From Aphanothece sp. CMT-3BRIN-NPC111 (GTDB taxonomy: Bacteria > Cyanobacteriota > Cyanobacteriia > Cyanobacteriales > JAHHGU01): a DNA stretch of 33,345 nt. Under the pieces are notes generated by a model. That model saw nothing but the letters and a program-made list of their open reading frames with translations. It was not told the origin of the DNA and did not search any database. The stretch covers positions 1-33,345 of the forward strand of contig JAHHGU010000057.1 in the NCBI GenBank assembly GCA_019359765.1, read 5' to 3'. Position numbers and translations under genes: made by a program. Of the stretch, positions 19,375 through 26,762 are shown piece after piece. How positions within the stretch are numbered: position 1 is the stretch's first letter; each line of letters opens with the position of its first letter.

Positions 19375-21616
19375 ATAGGCTTAATTTGTCTAACTGGCTG
19401 TAGATTAACTGGCTGTAGTAACCATTGAAGGCAAGTAACTGGTCATGGGAACCCTGCTCGACAATCTCTCCGTTATTGATGACCAAGATCATGTTTGCAT
19501 TGCGTACAGTAGATAAGCGGTGAGCAATAATCACCTGTGTACAGTTCAAAGACGTTAAATTTTGCTCCACAGCTTGTTCAGTCACAACATCAAGGTGGCT
19601 GGTAGCCTCATCAAGAAGCAAGATGGCAGGCGAATGGGCTAGAGCACGAGCAATAGATAATCGCTGGCGCTGTCCCCCGGAAAGGGCACTCCCCCCCTCG
19701 GAAACAAAGGTTTCATACTTCATTGGCATTTGCTCAATATCATCATGGAGGGCAGCTGCCTGCGCCGCTGCTATCACTTGCTCCATTGGCATGGATGGAT
19801 TGTTAAACGCGATGTTGTCTCGAATCGAGCCACTGAAAATGGTTGATTCCTGTAAGACTACGCCAAACTGATTTCGCACTTCTCGGTAGTTCAGGTGGCG
19901 TAGCGAGAATCCATCATAGAGAATCTCACCCTCACTAGGCAGGTACAAGCCCAGCAAGAGTTTGGCAAGCGTACTTTTCCCAGATCCCGTTCGACCAACG
20001 ATCGCTACTTTTTGACCGGGTTTAATCAACAGGTTAATGTTGTGCAGTACTGGTAGACCATTTAAGTCATAGTTAAACCTGACGTTTCGCAACTCAATCT
20101 GACCGCTCAAAGCAGGAGGCGAGTGGACTTGCTGAATTTGTTGCTCTGGTGCAGCAGCTATGACATCGACGATCCGGTCAAAGTGAGCGCCGACTAGCTG
20201 CATCTTTTGCCAGTTACTTACCAAAGAAGCCAGCGGCGTAATAAATGCCAGCCCTAAAGCATTAAGCGCTAGCATTGTCCCTACAGTCATTGAGCCGTTT
20301 AAAACCTGGAGCGAGCCAAACCAAAGCAAAACTAGGGGGGACAATATGCGTAAACTGCCTAAAGCTGACTCAAGGATGGCCATGACAGAATCGCGTTGTA
20401 AGGAAACGTTTAGTTGATCGAAAAATAAATTTGACCAGTGACTTAGCGATCGCTGCTCAGCACCTGCTGCCTTAAGGGAAGCTATCCCAGAAATCGCCTC
20501 TATTAAGTAAGCAGACGACTTGCCGCGTTTGTCTAAGGTGCGACGTTCTAAGTCAAGAAGCAGGTAATTGGTACTGAGTAGCAGGACAACTTGCAGCAAG
20601 CCAATTGCTAGCACGAGGCATCCAAAAATCGGCGATCGCCAAGCTAGAACTCCTAAATAAACGATGACGAGACTGCCATCTAAAAACGTGCTCAGGATCT
20701 GGTTGCTTAATGTATCGCGAATAACGGTATTGCTGCCCAGCCGCTCCATGAGATCGCCACTGGAGCGCTGTTGGAAAAAGTGGTAAGGAAGGGCGAGCAA
20801 ATGCTCGAAAAAATTGAGCATCATCTCGACATTAATGCGCGCCTGCAAGTAAATCAGCAGTAAGCTTCGCAAGAGTGAAATTACACCTTGAAGGGCAACT
20901 AAGAGCAACATTCCTAGCCCCACCAAAGTCATCACGTTCTGCATCCCGAACGGAATGATTTTATCGACCACCAGCCCGGTTAGTAGCGGTAGACCTAAAC
21001 CCAGGATCTGGAGGAGCAGGGAAGCAGCAACAATCTGCATGATTGTCCCAGGACTTTGCACTACTTGCTTGAGGTAATCGCCCAGAGATATTTGACTCGT
21101 GCGATGACGACGTTCAAATTGGGTGCCCGGTTCGAGCATGATCACAACGCCAGTGAACCCGGCATCAAATTCCCTCGCGCTCAAGCGCCTGCGCCCACAA
21201 GCTGGGTCAACCACATCGACCTGGTTGGGCGACCACCGCTCGACAACCAAAAAGTGCTTAAATTCCCAATGGACGATCGCGGGTAGTTTGACAAATTTAA
21301 AATCATTGTCCTTAAAGGATATAGCTCTGGTTCGCAGACCAAAACTCCGAGCGGCTTCCACAATTGCCAGTGCCGTTAAACCATCTCGACCGACTCCACA
21401 GCGATCGCGGGTTTCTGAAAGGGTAGTCTTACGCCCGTAGTAATTCAGGATCATGGTGAGGCAAGCCGCACCACATTCGCTGGCATCCATTTGTATAAAT
21501 TCTGGGACTCGCGAGCGATGGATTTGTGCGATCGTGGAGCGAATAAACTTCCAGCCAGTAAACTTTATTGCCCTAAATATCAAAGGTTTAGGCTGCTTGT
21601 GTGGCCAACTGCTCAT
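19373..21616 (-). CDS. C39 peptidase-containing ABC exporter (LanT-like)
   Basis: 747 residues in three parts. Residues 38-160 are a C39 cysteine peptidase: IQMDASECGAACL (catalytic Cys48), HFLVVERW (His121) and VVDPACGRR (Asp137). Residues about 180-480 are the membrane domain with hydrophobic helices. The nucleotide-binding domain has Walker A GRTGSGKST near residue 540, signature LSGGQRQRLSIARAL near 645 and Walker B ILLLDEATSHLD. Such exporters cut double-glycine-type leaders and pump the mature peptide out. The LanA leader ends VTGA, a suitable site. The gene starts 4 nt after the HlyD-like gene ends. Confidence 0.93.
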   Translation of the reverse strand: MSSWPHKQPKPLIFRAIKFTGWKFIRSTIAQIHRSRVPEFIQMDASECGAACLTMILNYYGRKTTLSETRDRCGVGRDGLTALAIVEAARSFGLRTRAISFKDNDFKFVKLPAIVHWEFKHFLVVERWSPNQVDVVDPACGRRRLSAREFDAGFTGVVIMLEPGTQFERRHRTSQISLGDYLKQVVQSPGTIMQIVAASLLLQILGLGLPLLTGLVVDKIIPFGMQNVMTLVGLGMLLLVALQGVISLLRSLLLIYLQARINVEMMLNFFEHLLALPYHFFQQRSSGDLMERLGSNTVIRDTLSNQILSTFLDGSLVIVYLGVLAWRSPIFGCLVLAIGLLQVVLLLSTNYLLLDLERRTLDKRGKSSAYLIEAISGIASLKAAGAEQRSLSHWSNLFFDQLNVSLQRDSVMAILESALGSLRILSPLVLLWFGSLQVLNGSMTVGTMLALNALGLAFITPLASLVSNWQKMQLVGAHFDRIVDVIAAAPEQQIQQVHSPPALSGQIELRNVRFNYDLNGLPVLHNINLLIKPGQKVAIVGRTGSGKSTLAKLLLGLYLPSEGEILYDGFSLRHLNYREVRNQFGVVLQESTIFSGSIRDNIAFNNPSMPMEQVIAAAQAAALHDDIEQMPMKYETFVSEGGSALSGGQRQRLSIARALAHSPAILLLDEATSHLDVVTEQAVEQNLTSLNCTQVIIAHRLSTVRNANMILVINNGEIVEQGSHDQLLAFNGYYSQLIYSQLDKLSL

Positions 21617-21619
21617 CGG

Positions 21620-22270
21620 TTAATCTCCAATTACTTTTTCTAGTAGCGGCAATAGCGAGATTAAGCGGGTCGATCCCAATTCAATTTGCGCCGAGACAAT
21701 GCTACCGGGGTAGGTTGTTGCTGAAATGCCAGAACCTGTCAGGTTAACGGTGACAATTGCTGATGGTTGGGTAACAGCTAACAGTGCGGCATCGTCCAGG
21801 CGGTACCGTTGACGTGCTTGAGTAGGACTCAGTACTTGTGGTTCAACACTTTCGATGGTGCGACTCAAGCGCTGGCCTGTGGTACCAATTTGTAATGCGA
21901 CCCGTTGGCCGGGACGCAGCTTGGGCAACTGTTCAGCAGGCAAGAACACGATCGCAACGGCTTGTTTATCCCCCGGATGAGTTTGGCTGCTGGCAGCGAT
22001 CGCACCTTTCCCTGTGCTGTAAATAGGTATGCGTCCCCACCAAGCTATGACCCCAGCCATACTAAGTAACCCAAAGATGAGCCATAAGAACTTAAAAATA
22101 GGTGGGGAGACAATGCGAGGCAAAACGTCTTTTTCTCTCCCCTCCATGTAGTGCTGTAAAGCACTGCTACGAAAGATTGACCGTTTTGAATTTGCCGCAG
22201 CTACTGAGTCTTCTTTGCCGTTCACGATAAGCGAGCGAGTATGGATGGGATAGTTGCGATCGAGCATCAT
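21620..22270 (-). CDS. Short HlyD-like secretion accessory protein
   Basis: 216 residues from ATG 22270, 10 nt after the lanM stop; an ATG at 22321 overlapping lanM is the alternative. One membrane helix (about 77-97, FLWLIFGLLSMAGVIAWWG) is followed by FLPAEQLPKLRPGQRVALQI, a beta-barrel segment typical of HlyD/membrane fusion proteins, and a beta-rich end (AIVTVNLTGSGISATTYPGS). The long coiled-coil hairpin and lipoyl halves of full-size HlyD are missing. It probably couples the C39 exporter to export across the envelope. Confidence 0.7.
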   Translation of the reverse strand: MMLDRNYPIHTRSLIVNGKEDSVAAANSKRSIFRSSALQHYMEGREKDVLPRIVSPPIFKFLWLIFGLLSMAGVIAWWGRIPIYSTGKGAIAASSQTHPGDKQAVAIVFLPAEQLPKLRPGQRVALQIGTTGQRLSRTIESVEPQVLSPTQARQRYRLDDAALLAVTQPSAIVTVNLTGSGISATTYPGSIVSAQIELGSTRLISLLPLLEKVIGD

Positions 22271-22280
22271 GGCAATATAA

Positions 22281-25200
22281 TTAATTGCCCTTACTAGCAC
22301 TGTTCTGTTGCAGTTGTGCATTTGGGGAGGAGTTCCCAGAAGTTACTGGCGGTGGGTCTAGCAGGAGTACTGAAGGAACGATTTCAGGTGCTGCCAATCT
22401 CAGTAACTGATATCCGATTCCGGCTAATCCTGTCATTAGTCCGGGTGACTCTACCCCAGAAGGAATGCCGCCGATCCAGCCATGTTGTTGAATACTATCT
22501 AAAATCCCGGCAGTGATGCGATTGAACCGAGCCAACTCATCATGCTTAAGAATATGAATATGGCTAGCTTGGAGCAATAGTTCCAGGTTGCCTAAATCGC
22601 CGTGACACAATGAGTGGTTTTTACCAAACCCGTGGGCCAGAGTTGTGGCTAACGCTGCATTGATTTCTGCACGGATGCTAGGATTATCAACCCAGCGAAG
22701 CGATCGCAAGCGAGCCAATCCAATCCCAGGAGCACCGTGACACCAAGCTATTTGGAAAGCTGGGCGTCCTTCAATAACTGACTTGAATTCGCGTAGATCG
22801 GGCCAATTACCTTTTTTTTGAGAAAACAAGCTTTGTTCGTAAGCAATGGCAGCAAGCGCGGTTGTACGAAAGCGCTCCCGATTGGTTAACGCAGCTAACT
22901 CTAATAATGTCCATGCTATTCCAGCAGCTCCATGGGAGAAGCCTGTTAATGGCTGTTTGTCACCAAGGGATGAGAACCAAGCAAGTCCTTTGGTTTGAGG
23001 TTTGGCACACTGAACCAAGCGATCGCCACATTGTATTGCTACAGCCAGTATTTCTTTTGAAGGATTGCACCGATATAAGCTGATTAAGCTTGCCAAACAA
23101 CCAGCTGCTCCCCCGATAATATCCAGATGTTCGTCATTTTCAATCAATGCTGGCAGAACTTTAACAATTGATTCTGCCTGACGCAGTAGTTCGGGTTGGT
23201 TCCAAAGTTTTGCCAGATGGGTCAGCAGATAAATAATCCCTCCCCACCCACTAAAAGCTCCGATGGAAGAGAGCAATGAGGGGTTGTGCTGCAAATAACG
23301 TTGTATTGTACTTAACGTGGTCTGTGCTAAAGCTGTGTAGCTCCGCTCTTGTGTGACAGCCCCCAAATAGGCAAGAAACAAGGTTATTCCTGGCAAACCA
23401 TCGTAAAGATCTATTTTCAGAGGAGTGAGTGACCAACGACTGTTAGCTGCGAGCGTGAAACCGATCCAAGAAACTTCTCCTTCCTTGCCCAAGGCTAATG
23501 CTTGCAATCGCTGACCTACTGCACAGGCAGCATTCAACAGCCGCTCGTGCTCAGCAGCGCCCTGTTTGGCAAGTTCAGGCAGAGGAACTACGGTTCTTGA
23601 TGATACTTGGTCTGCATCCACTGCCAGCTTACTTAGTGAAGCCCGAATAAACCAGAGCTGTTGCTGAAGGTCTTCCTCACTCAACTGTTGTATGCGACGT
23701 TGAACCAGAGCCAGACCTGATTCATCAAAAAAATTAGCAATCCGCTCACCGACACTGTTCCACAAATCGCGGGAATACGGACGAGTTGTAAAAATCGGAA
23801 TGTCAAAGTTTTGGAGATCGTTCCGCTCAGAAGCAATCACCTTTGCCAAATACGGACGATGTTCAACATCAAGCCAAAGTCGATCGAACAAGCGTTCCCG
23901 ATCGAGGGCATTGCGTAACACATCAGGATGAAAGCTTTCGTGCCGTAGTACAGTGTAGGTATGCGTTGAGCGAAGAATGACACGTACTTCGTCTTCTGTA
24001 AAAGATGCAAGAGGACTATTATCAGCTAGTAGCGCTTCTCGGTATTTGCAAAGCAACCGATACATCTGGATAAATCCAGCAATCAGAGAATCTGTATAGT
24101 CTAAAACGTTGACTTCAGTACCATGTAACTTGGGGCAATTATTTGCCCCCCGTATTGCTGTGCGCTTGCGGGTGAATCGCATCTCATCGGTGCCGATACC
24201 TTCCCAATGGGGAACTCCTATTGGCGTTAATTGACCCGTGACAGCACCTAAACCACTGAGATCAACTCCTTCCGACTCTGCATCTACCCAAAGAAATTGC
24301 GGTAGTAATCCAACCCGCAACACCGATTCAGCCATAATTTCCCTAGCTAGTTCATCAGCCTGTTGAGCTACAGTTGTGTTAAAACGTGGATGGAAAAGGG
24401 CTTCCAGATCCAGCAGAACAGGATGCTCACCAGCCGCAACTAAGTTTTCAAAGTGAAAATCGGTTGCAGACAACGCATGCAACAGTGCCAAGTAATTTCC
24501 CTGGCGTTTATAGAACCGCTCAATTTCTTCTACAGAATTGCAATTTTCAGGATCTACAAATTCAACCCATCCATAGGTTCCACGATTGAGAACCTTTAGT
24601 ATGCGGAAGGAAGGATGCTCTCCCCGTTGGTTTAACCAAGATAAAAGTGCTTGAAAATGAACATCAACAGCTAAGGATTTGGGTTTATAGACAACCTGCA
24701 AACCCAATTCAAATTTAGCAATAATCACTGAGCGACCACCTCGATGACCATCGCTCAGACTGCTATCTAAGGCAACTAGCTTGCCTGGATCTTGGTTGGC
24801 GTTGAACGTCGTGCAGATGTTATGCCAATCTGCACATAAATGCTGCAAAAAATCTAGGCTAGATGCCACCCACTGCTCGATGCAAACTGTTATTTGGCGA
24901 GCTAAAACAGGATACTCATTTAATAGCTTAAGAGCCATATTATGCTGGCGCAAAAGTTGCACAAAGCTATGAAATCGCTCCTTTGGGGTTTCACCTAACA
25001 GAAGATTTTGTAGTCGAGCAACATTGAGTTCTAGTACCATTGTACCGCTCAAAATCCTCAGCAACTGATTGGGAACCTTTGCAAAAAGCATACCTTCAAT
25101 TGTTTGAGGATTGAATGGAGGATTAGAATAATTTTGAATTAGGGTTTGTATACCTGCATGTAAACGATCAATTCCCCGCTGGACTAATGGTTCGATAGCA

Positions 25201-25628
25201 TACAAAAATCCAGATAAGTCATGCTCATGCAGTCCGTTTAGACAAGAGATAGCATTAGAGTTAGCAGGAGAAGAAAATGCACAAGCTATTTCTTGTAACC
25301 ATTGTGGAATGCTTGACTGACGGTTACGTACAGCTTCAATTGATTCGCCAAGAAGGTTGAAAAATTCGTCTTCATTGACTCCATCTATAACTAAACGTTG
25401 GGCAAACAGGGAGTTGGCTGTAAATGGAGGCTGTGATTGCCAACGTTGCATCCTTCGCTGAGCAAGATTAGTATTTACTTTAACCTGCAACATTTGAGAT
25501 TGGTTAGCACGCAAGGAAGCGATACGTTCAGGCAAAGTTAGCGCTTGATACCAACTTACAGATTGGAACCATTGCTGATTCGGAAAACTGACCGGCTCCT
25601 GCCCAAGGTACACATTATCCAACGACAT
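22281..25628 (-). CDS. lanM: LanM class II lanthipeptide synthetase
   Basis: 1115 residues from ATG 25628 (MSLDNVYLGQ), preceded by AGGAG; 37 more residues are open upstream but lack a start signal. The dehydratase half (to about 730) shows HRGGRSVIIAKF near 296, VYKPKSLAVD, and TDFHFENL near 392 with DLEALFHPR, the lipid-kinase-like active site that phosphorylates Ser/Thr. The cyclase half (LanC-like) has HGAAGIAW near 900, WCHGAPGIG near 961 and LCHGDLG near 1007, giving the zinc Cys, Cys and His. It dehydrates Ser/Thr in LanA and forms thioether rings. It ends 10 nt before the HlyD-like start. Confidence 0.95.
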   Translation of the reverse strand: MSLDNVYLGQEPVSFPNQQWFQSVSWYQALTLPERIASLRANQSQMLQVKVNTNLAQRRMQRWQSQPPFTANSLFAQRLVIDGVNEDEFFNLLGESIEAVRNRQSSIPQWLQEIACAFSSPANSNAISCLNGLHEHDLSGFLYAIEPLVQRGIDRLHAGIQTLIQNYSNPPFNPQTIEGMLFAKVPNQLLRILSGTMVLELNVARLQNLLLGETPKERFHSFVQLLRQHNMALKLLNEYPVLARQITVCIEQWVASSLDFLQHLCADWHNICTTFNANQDPGKLVALDSSLSDGHRGGRSVIIAKFELGLQVVYKPKSLAVDVHFQALLSWLNQRGEHPSFRILKVLNRGTYGWVEFVDPENCNSVEEIERFYKRQGNYLALLHALSATDFHFENLVAAGEHPVLLDLEALFHPRFNTTVAQQADELAREIMAESVLRVGLLPQFLWVDAESEGVDLSGLGAVTGQLTPIGVPHWEGIGTDEMRFTRKRTAIRGANNCPKLHGTEVNVLDYTDSLIAGFIQMYRLLCKYREALLADNSPLASFTEDEVRVILRSTHTYTVLRHESFHPDVLRNALDRERLFDRLWLDVEHRPYLAKVIASERNDLQNFDIPIFTTRPYSRDLWNSVGERIANFFDESGLALVQRRIQQLSEEDLQQQLWFIRASLSKLAVDADQVSSRTVVPLPELAKQGAAEHERLLNAACAVGQRLQALALGKEGEVSWIGFTLAANSRWSLTPLKIDLYDGLPGITLFLAYLGAVTQERSYTALAQTTLSTIQRYLQHNPSLLSSIGAFSGWGGIIYLLTHLAKLWNQPELLRQAESIVKVLPALIENDEHLDIIGGAAGCLASLISLYRCNPSKEILAVAIQCGDRLVQCAKPQTKGLAWFSSLGDKQPLTGFSHGAAGIAWTLLELAALTNRERFRTTALAAIAYEQSLFSQKKGNWPDLREFKSVIEGRPAFQIAWCHGAPGIGLARLRSLRWVDNPSIRAEINAALATTLAHGFGKNHSLCHGDLGNLELLLQASHIHILKHDELARFNRITAGILDSIQQHGWIGGIPSGVESPGLMTGLAGIGYQLLRLAAPEIVPSVLLLDPPPVTSGNSSPNAQLQQNSASKGN

Positions 25629-25799
25629 ATCTTTCTTTTCTCCTAATTGAATTCTTGGGGGTGGGTTAAAACCACCCCCATTTTTAGTCGTTGCTGTACT
25701 GCTTAGAAGAAGTACAGCGTTCGCTTTGCCATTAAGCAATCATTAGAAGGAATACCTAGCTAAATGAACAACCTTCTAAAACGTGATTCTTAATGGCAA

Positions 25800-26069
25800 T
25801 TAGCAACCGGGTGCACTTGTGTAGTCACACAATAAGTCAGTCGTGTGATTGGGATCACAAACAAAGCTTGTGCAGTAGTAATTCGTCGTTCCCTGACAAG
25901 CTGCGGGTGATGTGTATGGAGGAGCGGCACCAGTAACTGATTTCATTTCGGCATCTGTCAACTCAATCACGCCAGCAGGGTTCTCTGGCAGAGAAGCCAG
26001 TTCTTCAGCGCTGAGGCTATTACGAAACTCTGCATCTTTCCAGGCGCGGATAATATTTTCATGAGACAT
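25800..26069 (-). CDS. lanA: Lanthipeptide precursor (LanA), mersacidin-like leader
   Basis: 89 residues; AAAGGAG sits 6 nt before the ATG. Leader 1-48: SHENIIRAWKDAEFRNSLS, then LPENPAGVIELTDAEM and KSVTGA, a GA-type cleavage site for the C39 exporter. Core 49-89 has five Cys (58, 66, 71, 81, 89), each preceded by a Thr-Ser or Thr-Thr pair: TSPAAC, TTNYYC, TSFVC, TTDLLC, TSAPGC. That permits five small (methyl)lanthionine rings in a row. LanM lies 171 bp downstream. Antibacterial or signalling role unknown. Confidence 0.92.
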   Translation of the reverse strand: MSHENIIRAWKDAEFRNSLSAEELASLPENPAGVIELTDAEMKSVTGAAPPYTSPAACQGTTNYYCTSFVCDPNHTTDLLCDYTSAPGC

Positions 26070-26105
26070 AAAATTCTCCTTTGTTTAGTAAGGGATTGAA
26101 AGGGT

Positions 26106-26230
26106 CAGGCATTAAGACAAGATGCGTTTATTTTCAGCAATTAAAGTTGAAAATATTGCCTCTTTTTAAAAGTAAGAGGAACTTATGAAGCCGATTTTAT
26201 GTCTTCATAAGACTCTTTGGTTAATGCCTG
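26106..26230 (-). other. Four-way-junction RNA/DNA structure upstream of lanA
   Basis: CAGGCATTAA (26230-26221) and TTAATGCCTG (26115-26106) form a perfect 10-bp closing stem on the minus strand. Inside lie three hairpins in a row: CTTATGAAG / CTTCATAAG, CCTCTT / AAGAGG and TTTTCA / TGAAAA. The whole resembles a cloverleaf and sits 37 nt before the lanA start, so it could be a structured 5' leader or a small mobile palindrome. Confidence 0.6.
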
Positions 26231-26351
26231 TACAAGCTAACTGAGCTTGATGTAAACCACCTTAGCAATTCAGCAAAGCTATGCAATAAATCCATAAGAA
26301 ATGTTAGGTATCGATTTGATATTTAAAATATGAAAAACTATAAATGACTAA

Positions 26352-26388
26352 GATGCCACCAATTAGTTCCCTGCTATGTGGCACTTTT
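26352..26388 (+). repeat. Duplicated ~40-bp element, copy B
   Basis: Second copy of the element at 17766-17806, same orientation; about 80 percent identical by eye. GCCAC and GTGGC inside it can pair. The two copies bracket the HTH-TPR gene and lanthipeptide locus. Confidence 0.6.
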
Positions 26389-26639
26389 AAGATCGTCTGC
26401 ATAACCATAGAAATGTGCCAAAGAACGTGAAATTACTTTGAAACTAAAGTTTCCCGGTGGCAAAACATTGAAACTGATTTCCCAAACGACTTTCAGCCTT
26501 TTTTAATTCGCCTCTACATGGGCACATCAGTAGCAATCATAGTCAAGCCAAACCTTTATAGTTAGTTTTAATTGGTTGAAACTACACACAAATCGAAGAT
26601 ATTTGGCAACAATATCTGCGTCGATTTGCTATTGATTAT

Positions 26640-26667
26640 TGTAGAGTTTAAATAAACAAACTCTACA
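26640..26667. terminator. 10-bp perfect hairpin downstream of the GGDEF-EAL gene
   Basis: TGTAGAGTTT and AAACTCTACA around AAATAAAC, about 95 bp after the minus-strand stop at 26763. Probable terminator or structural element. Nothing else seen in 26390-26762. Confidence 0.5.
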
Positions 26668-26762
26668 TTGAAAATTACCACAGACGAAGCCGTGCCGTAG
26701 CCATCTCGCACGTCAGGACTTATTGGGAATGAGTACAGCCGAAATACCTGCGTCTAGGCACA

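Noticed and set aside
19163..19428. Two short plus-strand frames between the HTH-TPR and exporter genes
   Set aside because: Overlap the terminator hairpin and lack ribosome sites.
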